DNA of 64,000 nucleotides from NCBI GenBank assembly GCA_903882665.1, contig CAIRXW010000038.1, positions 47,686 to 111,685 of the forward strand, read 5' to 3'. Positions 49,570 to 60,770 of the stretch are shown here, piece after piece. The stretch is from an uncultured Chlorobiaceae bacterium (GTDB lineage: Bacteria > Bacteroidota > Chlorobiia > Chlorobiales > Chlorobiaceae). Position numbers and translations under genes: made by a program. Positions within the stretch are counted from its first letter, which is position 1. Every line of letters starts with the position of its first letter. A model generated the notes under the pieces. It was given only the letters and a program-made list of their open reading frames with translations. It was not told the origin of the DNA and did no database searches.

Positions 49570-51729
49570 TTAATTCAACGAAGGCAAAGTCCGGGTAATC
49601 GTGTGGCGCTGGGTTGCCTTAAGTCCTGCAAGGTCAGAAACAACTGCGGCTGACTGGTTGAGCAACACATCCTTGTTCTGGCTTTTGGTAGAATCCTGAT
49701 CCACAACCCATTGACCCTCAATCTGCTTTATTTTCTCTATTTCCGACTTGAAGGCCGAGTCCTGAAGTGATACCGCCTTTTTTTTGCGAATCTGGTTCAG
49801 GGTATTCAAGTCATGCAGGTAAGTTTGGTAATAACGGCTCTTCAATGCCCGCTCCTGCTGCTTCTGGCGGAGCAGTATAATCTCTTCCGGGCTGACCTCT
49901 GCTGTCGGACGATAAAATGAGCGAGAGATAGTACTCCATGGCAAACTGCTGCTATAGGTGTCCTCTCCAACAACCGAGGTATCAATCATTGAGGGCATGA
50001 CAATGTCGGGTATAACACCTTTATGCTGAGTGCTGCCTCCTGATATCCGGTAAAACTTTGCAATGGTAAGCTTTATTTCGCCAAGTTCAGGCTGTTTTCC
50101 GAAAAAAGCAAACGGCCTTAGTTCGGAAAGTTTTTTGAGGCTTTGAACAGTCCCCTTTCCGAACGTCCTCTCGCCAATAATAATGCCTCGTCCGTAATCC
50201 TGGATTGCTGCAGCAAATATTTCAGATGCAGAGGCACTGTAACGGTTGACAAGCACAGCAAGTGGACCACTATAGAGCACCCTGCGGTCTTCGTCCCTGA
50301 GTACCATTTTGCCTCCTGTCGAGTTGCTGATCTGCACCACCGGGCCGGTAGGAATAAAAAGTCCTGTAACATTGACAGACTCTTCAAGCGAGCCTCCCCC
50401 GTTATCACGAAGATCAATGACAATACCATCAACATGCTCTGTATTCAGTTCATTCAGTATACGGGCTACATCACGGCTTGTGCTGTTGAAATTGCCGGTG
50501 TTTTGCTGTTGACCTTCGAAATCAAGATAAAATGAAGGAATGGTAATAACACCAATTCGCTCACCATTTTGCGTAATAATGCTTTTCTTTGCCGCCTGTT
50601 CCTGCAAGTCTACCTTCTCTCGTAAAAGCACAACTATTTTGGCTGGTCCTCGTCCGCTCTGGCTTGCCGGGAAGATTTTCAGACGAACAATGGTATTTTT
50701 CTTTCCACGGATCAATTTGACCACATCGTTGATTCTCCAGCCAAAGATATCCACAATTTCACCACTCCTTCCCTGACCAACACCAATAATTTTATCTCCT
50801 TTTTTCAGTGTATTGCTTTTAAATGCCGGTCCTCCCGCAATAACCTCATTAACAACGGTATACTCGCCTTCGGTCTGGAGTTTTGCTCCGATTCCTTCAA
50901 GAGAGCGACTCATGTCTATTTGAAAGTTTTCATATTCATCCGGAGAAAAATAATTTGTATGGGGGTCAAACGACGTTGTCACAGCGTAGGTGTAAGCCTG
51001 GAAAGCATCTTCCGGTTTCTGGCGGTTCAGGAGGTTCAACCGGGTCGTAAAGCTTTTTGCAAGAGTCTCCCGGATACTCTTGTTATTTTCCCCTGAATAT
51101 TTAAGGTTAAGCCACTGGTATTTCAGCTCTTTTTTCCATAACTCAGCGAGTTCACGCCTGTCGGCGGGCCAGGCATCGTTCTTGCGGTCAAGGTCAAAAG
51201 TTTCTGGTATTGAAAAGTTGAACCGCACGGTATCGGCAGTTGCCTTCATGTACCGCATTTTTTCTTTGGCCCGTTTAAGAAAAAAGTTATATACACCAAA
51301 TCCGGAATTTACCTTGCCAGCAAGAAATTCATCATCAATATGGTTTCCATAAACATGCCGGAGGCTTTCAACTTCGCTTGCTACAAAATAGCTTTTACTG
51401 CCGTCGAGATTATCGATGTAGCGATTGAGTATCTGCTGAGAAAGAGAGTCATTGACTGATATTTTTCTATAGTGGTTCTGCAGAAGATATTGACTGATAT
51501 ATTTGCTTGCCTCTTCCTCGGCAGCCGTTGGTCTGAGGGTCACGACGGGTACGGCTGGAGAGGTATCTCCTGCATGTATTGTGGATAACGGTACAGTACT
51601 TCCCAATGCCATAATCATGAGAAGGAGATTTTTTCTAACCATTTTTTTTGCGTGGTGATTCAAAGGTTTAACGGCAGTATGCAAGCTGTTTTTGAATGAG
51701 AGAGCAAATATACGTATATTACGTAGCAC
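49570..51729 (-). CDS. C-terminal processing (Prc/Tsp) S41 protease, second copy
   Basis: Near-colinear with the 46629-48689 product, including [33 protein letters not shown]. Real start likely at the signal-peptide Met downstream. Confidence 0.93.
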   Translation of the reverse strand: MLRNIRIFALSFKNSLHTAVKPLNHHAKKMVRKNLLLMIMALGSTVPLSTIHAGDTSPAVPVVTLRPTAAEEEASKYISQYLLQNHYRKISVNDSLSQQILNRYIDNLDGSKSYFVASEVESLRHVYGNHIDDEFLAGKVNSGFGVYNFFLKRAKEKMRYMKATADTVRFNFSIPETFDLDRKNDAWPADRRELAELWKKELKYQWLNLKYSGENNKSIRETLAKSFTTRLNLLNRQKPEDAFQAYTYAVTTSFDPHTNYFSPDEYENFQIDMSRSLEGIGAKLQTEGEYTVVNEVIAGGPAFKSNTLKKGDKIIGVGQGRSGEIVDIFGWRINDVVKLIRGKKNTIVRLKIFPASQSGRGPAKIVVLLREKVDLQEQAAKKSIITQNGERIGVITIPSFYLDFEGQQQNTGNFNSTSRDVARILNELNTEHVDGIVIDLRDNGGGSLEESVNVTGLFIPTGPVVQISNSTGGKMVLRDEDRRVLYSGPLAVLVNRYSASASEIFAAAIQDYGRGIIIGERTFGKGTVQSLKKLSELRPFAFFGKQPELGEIKLTIAKFYRISGGSTQHKGVIPDIVMPSMIDTSVVGEDTYSSSLPWSTISRSFYRPTAEVSPEEIILLRQKQQERALKSRYYQTYLHDLNTLNQIRKKKAVSLQDSAFKSEIEKIKQIEGQWVVDQDSTKSQNKDVLLNQSAAVVSDLAGLKATQRHTITRTLPSLN

Positions 51730-51803
51730 ATGGCAAGTCTTTACCAGCAGAGATCATGAAGAAAAATTGCCGCACATAATAATAAATAAAAGAGAAGCTT
51801 TCA

Positions 51804-52778
51804 ATGGAAAAGAAAAAAATCAGTTACAAAGAGCTCGGCCTGTGCAACAGCCGGGAACTTTTCAAAAAAGCTGTGACGGGAGGTTATGCAATCCCTGCCT
51901 ACAACTTCAACAATCTTGAACAGATGCAGGCAATTATCCTCGCCTGTGCTGAAACCAGCTCTCCGGTTATTCTGCAGGTTTCAAAGGGAGCCAGAAGCTA
52001 TGCAAACGAAACCCTGCTTCGCTACCTTGCCCAGGGAGCTGTAGCTTATGCCGCCGAACTCGGCAACCCCATTCCTATTGTACTTCATCTTGATCATGGT
52101 GACAGCTTTGAACTCTGTAAAGATTGCATCGATTCCGGTTTTTCTTCTGTGATGATTGATGGTTCACACCTCTCTTATGAGGACAACATTGAACTGACCA
52201 AAAAAGTTGTCGCCTATGCTCATCAGTACGATGTTACCGTTGAGGGTGAACTTGGTGTTCTGGCTGGCATTGAAGATGAGGTTTCTGCGGCCCACCATAC
52301 CTATACCCAGCCGGAAGAGGTTGAGGATTTTGTTGCCAAAACCGGCGTAGACAGTCTTGCCATCTCTATCGGCACCTCACACGGCGCCTTCAAATTCAAG
52401 CCAGGTGAAGATCCGAAAATCCGTCTTGATATTCTTACCGAAATTGAACACCGTATTCCGGGATTTCCTATTGTGCTGCATGGTTCATCTTCCGTTCCGC
52501 AGGACTTGGTTAAAACGATCAATGAGCACGGTGGAAAACTGAAGGATGCAATTGGTATCAGTGAAGACCAGCTTCGTCTTGCAGCCAAATCAGCGGTATG
52601 CAAAATCAATATTGATTCTGACGGTCGTCTTGCCATGACTGCCGCTATCCGTAAAGTGCTTGACGAAAAACCCGAAGAGTTTGATCCGAGGAAATATCTC
52701 GGACCTGCCCGTGATGCTCTCAAAAAACTCTATGTTCACAAGATCATCAACGTTCTCGGCTCTAACGGAAAGGCATAA
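51804..52778 (+). CDS. fba: Class II fructose-bisphosphate aldolase
   Basis: AIPAYNFNNLEQMQAI, VLHLDHGDSFELCKDCIDSGFSSVMIDGSHL, VEGELGVLAGIEDEV, SIGTSHGAFKF, VLHGSSSVP. Confidence 0.95.
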   Translation: MEKKKISYKELGLCNSRELFKKAVTGGYAIPAYNFNNLEQMQAIILACAETSSPVILQVSKGARSYANETLLRYLAQGAVAYAAELGNPIPIVLHLDHGDSFELCKDCIDSGFSSVMIDGSHLSYEDNIELTKKVVAYAHQYDVTVEGELGVLAGIEDEVSAAHHTYTQPEEVEDFVAKTGVDSLAISIGTSHGAFKFKPGEDPKIRLDILTEIEHRIPGFPIVLHGSSSVPQDLVKTINEHGGKLKDAIGISEDQLRLAAKSAVCKINIDSDGRLAMTAAIRKVLDEKPEEFDPRKYLGPARDALKKLYVHKIINVLGSNGKA

Positions 52779-52792
52779 TTTATTTCACCGTC

Positions 52793-52822
52793 AAAAAAAG
52801 GCGCCAGCAGGCGCCTTTTTTT
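52793..52822 (+). terminator. Rho-independent terminator after fba
   Basis: AAAAAAAGGCGCC-AGCA-GGCGCCTTTTTTT. Confidence 0.9.
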
Positions 52823-52863
52823 ATGACAAGACCGGGAGCTATTGAAAAAGCGAAAAAGATCAA

Positions 52864-54081
52864 TCAAGCAGTCTGAAGAAGGCGTAACGCCGAATAGGCA
52901 AGTAATCCACTGCCAATTTCAAGGGCGCGTTCTTCGGGATTGAAGGTGGGAGAGTGCAGTGTATTGCTTTTGTCATGTTGCAGGGTTCCTGTCCCGATTT
53001 GCCAGAATGTTCCAGGACACTCCTGCAGGTAGTAGGCAAAGTCCTCCGCAGTCATGATCGGTTCACTCTCATGCACATTCTCTGCACCCAGATATTCCCT
53101 GCAAATGTTTTCGGCTTTTTCGGTAACAGCAAGATCGTTGAAAAGAACCGGATAACCCTTCCTGATTTCTACTTCTGCATCAACACCAAGTCCTGCTGCA
53201 ACATGCGTGACCGTTTGGCGTAACCTCTCCTGCAGCAGAGCGCGTACATCTTCATTCATGGTTCTCATTGTCCCGGACATGGTCACCTGTCTCGGGATGA
53301 CATTGGGCGCATTGCCACCATGAATGGATGCTATCGAAACAACTGCTGGTTCATGAGGAGGAACAACCCGGCTGACGAGATGCTGAACTGCTGTAATGAT
53401 ATGAGCTGCAGCCAGAACAGGATCGGCTGCCCTGTGCGGCGCAGAAGCATGACCACCCTGCCCTGTCACGGTGAAATACAGTTCATCGGTGGCAGCCATA
53501 AAACTTCCTTTGCAAAGGGCAACTTTCCCGGTTTCAACATTTGGAAAGCAGTGCTGACCAATGATCATTGCTGGATTGAAACGCTTGAAAAGACCTGCGT
53601 CAAGAAATGGTTTTGCTCCGCCAGGTGCTTTTTCCTCGGCGGGCTGAAACACAAGAAGCACATCGCCTTCGAGCTCATCTTTCATTCCTGAAAGGATTTT
53701 TGCTGCACCGAGAAGCATGGCTGTATGCATGTCATGTCCACAGGCATGCATTTTTCCGGATTCGAGGGAACAAAAGCCATGCAGATTCTCTTCATGAAGC
53801 GGCAGTGCATCAATATCGGCCCTTAAAGCCACAACCTTGTCTTTGCTCGACTTATGCTCTCCATGGATCAGGGCGATAACCCCGGTATCCAGAAGAGGCT
53901 TTTCCGGAGTGATACCAAGATCAATAAGATAGTTGGTTATCAATGCGGTTGTTCTTTTCTCCTCATAAGAAAGCTCAGGATGGAGATGAATATCGCGACG
54001 CAAAGCAACAATTTCCGAAAAAATATCTGCTGCGCGCTCCTGAATTCGTTCAGCAAGCCCGGTAAAGTATTCTGTTTCCAT
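52864..54081 (-). CDS. M20-family amidohydrolase/peptidase
   Basis: RRDIHLHPELSYEE, ALRADIDALPLHEE, HACGHDMHTAMLLGAAKIL, GGHASAPHRAADPV. Confidence 0.94.
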   Translation of the reverse strand: METEYFTGLAERIQERAADIFSEIVALRRDIHLHPELSYEEKRTTALITNYLIDLGITPEKPLLDTGVIALIHGEHKSSKDKVVALRADIDALPLHEENLHGFCSLESGKMHACGHDMHTAMLLGAAKILSGMKDELEGDVLLVFQPAEEKAPGGAKPFLDAGLFKRFNPAMIIGQHCFPNVETGKVALCKGSFMAATDELYFTVTGQGGHASAPHRAADPVLAAAHIITAVQHLVSRVVPPHEPAVVSIASIHGGNAPNVIPRQVTMSGTMRTMNEDVRALLQERLRQTVTHVAAGLGVDAEVEIRKGYPVLFNDLAVTEKAENICREYLGAENVHESEPIMTAEDFAYYLQECPGTFWQIGTGTLQHDKSNTLHSPTFNPEERALEIGSGLLAYSALRLLQTA

Positions 54082-54082
54082 A

Positions 54083-54772
54083 CTACATTTCCATTAAGCG
54101 AATAAATTCAAGGGCCCTTTCTCGCATCTCATCATCTTTTTCCTTGAAGGATGGTGAGGTGTAGCGGATTGAATAACCATATTTTTCGAGATTTTTTACC
54201 AGACGAAAAAGGTCGTATGTCTGAAGCCTGAAGGCGACCACAATCCCCTCACCATCCGGAGTCGCAGGATACATACCAAAACTCAACACGGTTGTATCGT
54301 TTTTTTCAAGTACGGCAATAACCTCTGAGAGCTTCAGATCAAATGATGGAACCTCAAGTTCAAGGGTCACTGCCTCTTCACCCAAATGAAAAATAGCGGC
54401 TATACGTTCAAGAAGGATTGTTTTTTCCATAACACCAGCATACCGGCCGCCCTGTCCTGATACAGGTATGAGAGGTGATGGAAAGGTGCGAATCCGGGAG
54501 AAAATATCGAATATATGCTCATCAAGCCCAATACTTTCTGCTTGTTCAAGCTTCAGCTCACAGAGACGCACTCCTTTTGTTTTTTTTGACTGCTCCAAAG
54601 GCAAGAGATCCATAAGAGTCACCATTGCCGTGATCTGCCCATCATGCAGTACCGGTGCACACTCAAGCCCCCCTTTTTGCATGAAGGCCAGAACCTCCCC
54701 AACCAACGCGTCATCGGGAAATACCGGAAAGGTTGTGTCAAGGGTGTTTTCTACGTATTCATTTAGCAGCAT
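54083..54772 (-). CDS. CBS-domain protein
   Basis: CBS-like DTTFPVFPDDALVGEVLAFMQKGGLECAPVLHDGQITAMVTLMDLL. Confidence 0.75.
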   Translation of the reverse strand: MLLNEYVENTLDTTFPVFPDDALVGEVLAFMQKGGLECAPVLHDGQITAMVTLMDLLPLEQSKKTKGVRLCELKLEQAESIGLDEHIFDIFSRIRTFPSPLIPVSGQGGRYAGVMEKTILLERIAAIFHLGEEAVTLELEVPSFDLKLSEVIAVLEKNDTTVLSFGMYPATPDGEGIVVAFRLQTYDLFRLVKNLEKYGYSIRYTSPSFKEKDDEMRERALEFIRLMEM

Positions 54773-55197
54773 GGTTCGATTTTATTCACCCTTTGCTGGT
54801 GCCTCCCTCCTTCAAAATCGGTGGAAAACCAGTTGTGAAGACTTTGTTCAATTGTGGCCTGATCCGTAAAGCGCGCGGAAAAACAGATGATATTGGCATT
54901 ATTGTGCTGCCGGGCCAGTGTTGCAAATTCCGGGTTGCAGGCAACTGCTGCACGGATACCCTTGATTTTATTTGCAGAGATAGAAACACCTATACCAGTA
55001 CCGCACAGCAGTACCCCGGAATCACAGAGCCCTTCGGCAACAGCTTTTGCAACTTTGCGGGCATAATCGGGATAGTCAACTGATCCTTCATCATAAGGTC
55101 CCATATCGGTGAATTCATAGCCGCTTCGCTCCAGCCATGCCAGCACCGTTTTTTTGAATTCAAATCCGGCATGATCACTTCCAACTGCAATGTTCAT
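54763..55197 (-). CDS. rpiB: Ribose-5-phosphate isomerase B
   Basis: [53 protein letters not shown]. Confidence 0.96.
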   Translation of the reverse strand: MNIAVGSDHAGFEFKKTVLAWLERSGYEFTDMGPYDEGSVDYPDYARKVAKAVAEGLCDSGVLLCGTGIGVSISANKIKGIRAAVACNPEFATLARQHNNANIICFSARFTDQATIEQSLHNWFSTDFEGGRHQQRVNKIEPCC

Positions 55198-57344
55198 AAT
55201 TTTTTCGCATTAAATTTACAAGAATTTTTTTTCAGACTTGCCCGAATTAAAAAAAAAGCCTGACTGTTTATTTTGGGTTCGTCATTATGAATCTTCGAAT
55301 ATATGCCGTCAGCATTCATCTGCCAAGCCTTGACGTTATCGCTCAGGAGAAGATCAAGATCTGATTTTACCAACTGAATGAACGCTTTGTCGAACACAGG
55401 GAAAAGCGTTTCAACCCGATCATCGAGGTTTCTCGGCATGATATCTGCACTTCCAAGATATAACTGTTCTTTTCCTCCATTATGGAAGTAGTATGCCCTG
55501 CTGTGTTCAAGAAAGCGCCCGATAACACTGATGACCCTGATATTTTCACTGATTGCCGCTATACCTGGTTTCAGGCAGCAGACTCCCCTGATGATAAGAT
55601 CGATTTTTACCCCTTCGCACGATGCCCTGTAAAGTGTCCGTATGGTTTTTGCATCCACAAGAGCATTCATTTTCATGATTATTCTCCCCTTGTTCTCCTT
55701 ACGGCTCCACTCAATCTCCCTTTCAATCATCTCGATAATTCTTTTTCTGGTATTAATCGGTGAAACAAGCAGTTTTCTGTACTCGGTATGCTTTGAATAT
55801 CCTGTCAAGGCGTTGAACAGTTCTGCAACATCGTTGGCAATCTGTTCATTTGTTGTAAAATAGCTGTAATCAGTATAAATCCTTCCTGTTGTCAGATTGT
55901 AATTGCCCGTACCAAGATGAAGATACCTTTTCAGTTTCTGTTGTTCGCGGCGAACAATAAGGGTTAGCTTCGCGTGAGTTTTAAGACCTGGCAGACCATA
56001 GGCGACATGCGCTCCTACATCTTCAAGCGCTCTTGCCCAGACGATGTTGTTCTCTTCATCAAATCTTGCCTTGAGTTCAACAAGCACGGCAACCTGTTTA
56101 CCCTCTTCAGCGGCTTTCATCAATGCCTGGACAATCGGTGAATTACTTCCAACCCTGTACAAGGTCTGCTTTATCGAAAGCACATCAGGATCAAGAGCTG
56201 CCTGGTTGATAAAATCGACCACCGGTTGAAACGAGTCGTACGGATGGTAGAGTAGACGATCTTTGGCTTTTATGGCACTGAAAATATCACTGCCGAACTG
56301 TTCTGCGATGCGGTTACTGGGCACAAAAGGCTCATCTTTCAGTTCTGGTCGATCTATCTTTAAAAGATCCAGAAGACAACTGAAGCCGAATGCGCCATCT
56401 ATTTCATAAACGTTTCTTGCGGTGACTTCAAGATTTTTCATGAGAAGTCTTCTGACTGAATGGGGCATTTGCGGAGTAATGTCAAGCCGAACAACCTTCC
56501 CGTAACGGCGTGACCGGATTCCCTGCTCAATAGTTTCAAGCAGATCGCCTGCCTCATCCTCCTCAATTTCGATATCGGCATCACGAATCAATCTGAAAAG
56601 ATGCGATTGTATAATCCTCATTTTCGGAAAAAGGTGTGCCAGATTGCTTTCAATGAGATCTTCTATCCAGATAAACCGAATGATCCCGTCATCATCATGA
56701 AAACCCTTGATATCATTGAGCCGAAGAAGTCGGGGAAGAATACCCGGCACCTTTACGCGGGCAAACTTCAGTGCTTTGCTTTCCTCGTCTTCCAGTTCAA
56801 TGGCAAGATTCAACGAAAGGTTCGACATAAACGGAAATGGATGACCTGTATCGAAAGCGAGCGGGGTCAGTACCGGGTAGATCTCCTTTCGAAAATAGTG
56901 ACTCAGAGATTTTTGCTGTTGAGGGGAGAGTTCTGAAACTCGCAGAAATTCTATCCCTTCCCGTTGCAATGCCGGCACCAGATCGTGATAAAAACAATCG
57001 TTTCTTTCGCGAAACTGCCTCAAAACCATCATACGAATCTTTTCGAGCTGTTCGAAAGGAGTTTGGCCATCAATCGTTCGATCCTGAATACCTGCCTCAT
57101 ACTGATCCTCAATACCGGCAACACGGATCATGAAATATTCATCGAGGTTTGAACTGAAAATGGAGATGAATTTCACTCGCTCAAGAAGAGGGTGTGCCGC
57201 AGGATCAAGCGCTTCTTCAAGTACCCGTTGATTGAAATAGATCCAACTCAGCTCCCTGTTGACATAAAGGCAGGTGTCAATAAAATCAGGAGGCATTTGT
57301 CCTGTTCCATTTTCTTCATTCCCTGTTTGCATAAAAAGCTTCAA
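55194..57344 (-). CDS. ppk: Polyphosphate kinase 1
   Basis: [76 protein letters not shown]. Confidence 0.95.
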   Translation of the reverse strand: MKLFMQTGNEENGTGQMPPDFIDTCLYVNRELSWIYFNQRVLEEALDPAAHPLLERVKFISIFSSNLDEYFMIRVAGIEDQYEAGIQDRTIDGQTPFEQLEKIRMMVLRQFRERNDCFYHDLVPALQREGIEFLRVSELSPQQQKSLSHYFRKEIYPVLTPLAFDTGHPFPFMSNLSLNLAIELEDEESKALKFARVKVPGILPRLLRLNDIKGFHDDDGIIRFIWIEDLIESNLAHLFPKMRIIQSHLFRLIRDADIEIEEDEAGDLLETIEQGIRSRRYGKVVRLDITPQMPHSVRRLLMKNLEVTARNVYEIDGAFGFSCLLDLLKIDRPELKDEPFVPSNRIAEQFGSDIFSAIKAKDRLLYHPYDSFQPVVDFINQAALDPDVLSIKQTLYRVGSNSPIVQALMKAAEEGKQVAVLVELKARFDEENNIVWARALEDVGAHVAYGLPGLKTHAKLTLIVRREQQKLKRYLHLGTGNYNLTTGRIYTDYSYFTTNEQIANDVAELFNALTGYSKHTEYRKLLVSPINTRKRIIEMIEREIEWSRKENKGRIIMKMNALVDAKTIRTLYRASCEGVKIDLIIRGVCCLKPGIAAISENIRVISVIGRFLEHSRAYYFHNGGKEQLYLGSADIMPRNLDDRVETLFPVFDKAFIQLVKSDLDLLLSDNVKAWQMNADGIYSKIHNDEPKINSQAFFLIRASLKKNSCKFNAKKL

Positions 57345-57946
57345 AGATTAGAGTTGAACCGAATGACCCCCTCTTCATGAACGACAGCATCAAGAGGTTC
57401 ATCCCATGAGTCGGCAGGAACTGCATCAACCTTCTGCTGAAGGAATGAAAGTCCGATACGACGCGGGGTTATTCCCTTGCGGGAAAGCCGTTGTAAAAAA
57501 CGATCATAAAACCCTTTCCCATAACCGATACGAAATCCCCTTTCGTCAAACGCGAGGAGCGGCATCAGTATAACATCAAGATTCGACTCATCCGCAATCA
57601 AGGGCTCCTGAGGCTCAGATTGACCGAATTGTGCAGGCTGGACAAGATCCCCTTTCCGGAAAGCCGCAGTCATAAGCTCCCCATTTCGGATAACAGGAAC
57701 GGAAAGTTGTTTATTCATTGCGGTGAGCCGATCAACAATTGCCGAAGTACAGACTTCAGCCAAAGCTGGAATAGAGAGATAAAGATGAATATGACGGGAA
57801 TTGACAACTTCAGCCAAAATGATCACATATCCTGCAATGGCCACACTCATTTCACTCCGGGATTTTTCCGGGATTGAGCGCCTGCGGGCGATCATCTTCA
57901 CCCTCAGCGCGGCTTTTTCAGCAGCAACAGTTGCATCTCTATCCAT
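57341..57946 (-). CDS. 5-formyltetrahydrofolate cyclo-ligase family protein
   Basis: [66 protein letters not shown]. Confidence 0.94.
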   Translation of the reverse strand: MDRDATVAAEKAALRVKMIARRRSIPEKSRSEMSVAIAGYVIILAEVVNSRHIHLYLSIPALAEVCTSAIVDRLTAMNKQLSVPVIRNGELMTAAFRKGDLVQPAQFGQSEPQEPLIADESNLDVILMPLLAFDERGFRIGYGKGFYDRFLQRLSRKGITPRRIGLSFLQQKVDAVPADSWDEPLDAVVHEEGVIRFNSNL

Positions 57947-58232
57947 GGCGTTTTATCTCTGTATCCGTACTGTTCAATTGCTCCTGCATTTTGCGGCGTC
58001 AACAATAATAAACAGATCAACCACTGTACCATCAAATGTAAAATAATAAAATAGAGCACTTTCTCTCTTGATCTATGCACGATGTCAAGATGCGGAATCG
58101 CTTTCATCATAAAGAGGCATTGTAACCGTGTGTCTGACACGATCCAGTCATGCTTCTCCATTATTTGTCGTATCTTCTGGGATCGTGCAGCGGTAAACTT
58201 ATGCAGGGAAACACTAAAATTATTCAGGAACC

Positions 58233-59561
58233 ATGAGTGTTATTTTTCAGCAGGCCCGTATCATCAATCCTCTTGAGCACGTCGATAGCACGGGAACCCT
58301 AAAAGTGGACGATAACGGAATCATCGAAGCAGTCGTTTATGGCAGCCAGACTCTTGCTCAATCACCGGGAGACCGGGTTATTGATCTTCGGGGGCAGATT
58401 CTTTCTCCTGGACTTTTCGATATGCACTGTCATTTCAGGGAACCTGGCCAGGAATACAAGGAGACTCTTGAAAGTGGATCAAATGCAGCGGTTGCTGGTG
58501 GATTTACCGGTGTAGCCCTCATGCCGAACACAAAGCCCGTTATTGACAGTCCGCTCGGTGTCGCCTATATCCGCCATCATGCGACAACGCTTCCCATAGA
58601 TATCGAAGTGATCGGGGCAATGACCGTTGAAAGCAAGGGTGAACACCTCGCTCCGTTCGGGAAATTCTGCTCCTACGGAGTCACGGCCGTTTCGGATGAC
58701 GGTTCCGCAATTCAGAACAGCCAGATCATGCGTCTTGCCTTTGAATACGCATCAAACTTTGATCTTCTCATAATTCAGCACTGCGAAGAGCGGTCGCTTA
58801 CCATGGGAGGAATCATGAATGAAGGACTTTTTTCGACACAACTCGGCCTGAAGGGAATTCCTGATGTTTCCGAAGCCATTACCCTTGCCAGGGATCTGCT
58901 GTTGATGCACTATCTCGAACAGCACAAACTGCATGACCCGCTCAGAAGGCCTCGCTACCATGTCGCCCATATCAGCACAAAAACAGCACTTGATCTTGTC
59001 CGGAAAGCAAAGCAGGATGGGCTCAAGGTTACTTGCGAAGTAACGCCACACCATTTCACCCTCTGTGATGAAGATCTTTTTCATGCTGGAATGAAAGGCA
59101 ATTATATCATGAAACCACCGCTTTCCTCAAGGGAAAATCGTGAGGCTTTGCTTGAGGCTCTTGCCGATGGAACTATTGATGTCATAGCTACAGACCATGC
59201 GCCCCATGCCTCCCATGAAAAAGAGTGTCCCTCCGACCAGGCTGCGTTTGGAATTACAGGCCTTGAAACCTCTCTGGCCCTGACCATAACAGAACTTGTT
59301 GATAAACATATTATCACCATATCGCGTGCTATCGAACTGCTGTCGGTCAATCCAAGAAAAATAATGCGGCTGAAACCTCTTCTTTTTGCACCGGGAGAAG
59401 AGGCAAATTTTACAATCATTGACCCGGAGGCCCAATGGAGTCTAACCTCCAGTTCACTCAAGTCCAAATCGACAAATACACCCTTTCTCAATCGCTCACT
59501 GAAAGGAAGGGCGCGTGGAATTTTCCATAAGGGACAACTTCTTGAATCTGATGCCCTTTAA
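58233..59561 (+). CDS. pyrC: Dihydroorotase (class I)
   Basis: GLFDMHCHFREPGQEYKETLESGSNAAVAGGFTGVALMPNTKP, IDVIATDHAPHASHEKE. Confidence 0.95.
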   Translation: MSVIFQQARIINPLEHVDSTGTLKVDDNGIIEAVVYGSQTLAQSPGDRVIDLRGQILSPGLFDMHCHFREPGQEYKETLESGSNAAVAGGFTGVALMPNTKPVIDSPLGVAYIRHHATTLPIDIEVIGAMTVESKGEHLAPFGKFCSYGVTAVSDDGSAIQNSQIMRLAFEYASNFDLLIIQHCEERSLTMGGIMNEGLFSTQLGLKGIPDVSEAITLARDLLLMHYLEQHKLHDPLRRPRYHVAHISTKTALDLVRKAKQDGLKVTCEVTPHHFTLCDEDLFHAGMKGNYIMKPPLSSRENREALLEALADGTIDVIATDHAPHASHEKECPSDQAAFGITGLETSLALTITELVDKHIITISRAIELLSVNPRKIMRLKPLLFAPGEEANFTIIDPEAQWSLTSSSLKSKSTNTPFLNRSLKGRARGIFHKGQLLESDAL

Positions 59562-59675
59562 GAAATAATTCAAGAAGAAGGTTTTTTGATTATCGATAAA
59601 ATTTTTATTACCTTCATTGACTTTTTGGGCAGAAAACAAATCCGCCTTTTAACCTAAAGAACTATCGTACGAGTC

Positions 59676-59870
59676 ATGGCAAAGAAACAATCGTTTGCAG
59701 ATAAAGGCAAAAAAACGGGTACCAGCGATTTCAAGTGTGCCAAAGTCATTTTTTCTGTAAAATCAGAGAAAACCAATGCGTGGAAATTCATTGAAAAGAA
59801 CGTCCGGATTCCTAACGGAGAAAATGACCAGGTGATTCTTGCAAAGGCAATCACCGATTACGCAAAGTAA
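59676..59870 (+). CDS. Small basic conserved-looking protein
   Basis: MAKKQSFADKGKKTGTSDFKCAKVIFSVKSEKTNAWKFIEKNVRIPNGENDQVILAKAITDYAK, ATG about 110 bp after pyrC. Confidence 0.65.
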   Translation: MAKKQSFADKGKKTGTSDFKCAKVIFSVKSEKTNAWKFIEKNVRIPNGENDQVILAKAITDYAK

Positions 59871-59886
59871 TCATACCCCGATACCT

Positions 59887-59914
59887 CTTCAGGGCATCCC
59901 AGGGTGCCCTGAAG
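59887..59914. other. Perfect 10-bp stem-loop without strong U-tract
   Basis: CTTCAGGGCA-TCCCAGGG-TGCCCTGAAG. Confidence 0.7.
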
Positions 59915-59947
59915 CTTCCCTGCTTCATCACCTTTTTTCTCCTCAGT

Positions 59948-60736
59948 ATGACTGATTATTCTGATAGTTCGGAGACGAACTCGTCACCGCTCTGGTTTGA
60001 AGAGTGGTTTAACCATCCGCTCTATCTTGAGGTTTACAGCCACCGCGACCGTGATGAAGCGGTGCGCTGCATTCAAACCATCCTCTCCCTTTCCGGCCTT
60101 GAACACCAGGAGCTTGCATCGCTATCGGTACTTGATATCGCATGTGGAGCTGGCCGACACGCTCTTGAGCTTGCCAGACTCGGCTGCTCGGTCACAGGAA
60201 ATGACCTTTCCCCGTTTCTGCTCGAAGAAGCGCGAAAAGAGGCCATGAAAAGCCAGTTACAGCTCAACCTTACCTGCTGTGATATGAGGCATGTTCCCGC
60301 CACTGGTCATTTTGATCTTATCGTTCAGCTCTTTACAAGTTTCGGCTATTTTGAACGGAAGGAAGATGACCGGTTGGTGCTTGACAAGGCTTATGGTGCG
60401 CTTAAAGAGGGTGGATGGTACGTTCTGGATCTTCTTAACCCCATCCCTCTTGCACGAAACCTGGTGCCTCACTCCCTGAAAACTGCTGGCAACCTTACCA
60501 TTCATGAAGAGCGTGCATTTGATAGCGACAAGATTACAAAAACAATTACCATTACCCCTCAAGCAGGCGAAACGTTTACATTTTCTGAATCGGTAAGGCT
60601 TTATGGCAAGGAGGAGATTCTGTCAATGCTTATGGAGGCAGGCTTTTCAGTCGCTCATATTGCAGGCAACTACCAAGGCGAACCTTATATGGGAAATGAT
60701 TCGCCAAGGATGATGCTTTTTTGCCAGAAACCGTAA
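59948..60736 (+). CDS. Class I SAM-dependent methyltransferase
   Basis: LSVLDIACGAGRHALELARLGCSVTGNDLSPFLLEEARK; FDLIVQLFTSFGYF. Confidence 0.92.
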   Translation: MTDYSDSSETNSSPLWFEEWFNHPLYLEVYSHRDRDEAVRCIQTILSLSGLEHQELASLSVLDIACGAGRHALELARLGCSVTGNDLSPFLLEEARKEAMKSQLQLNLTCCDMRHVPATGHFDLIVQLFTSFGYFERKEDDRLVLDKAYGALKEGGWYVLDLLNPIPLARNLVPHSLKTAGNLTIHEERAFDSDKITKTITITPQAGETFTFSESVRLYGKEEILSMLMEAGFSVAHIAGNYQGEPYMGNDSPRMMLFCQKP

Positions 60737-60770
60737 AGAGGAGAACAATCAGCTCCGGCAGAATAATATC

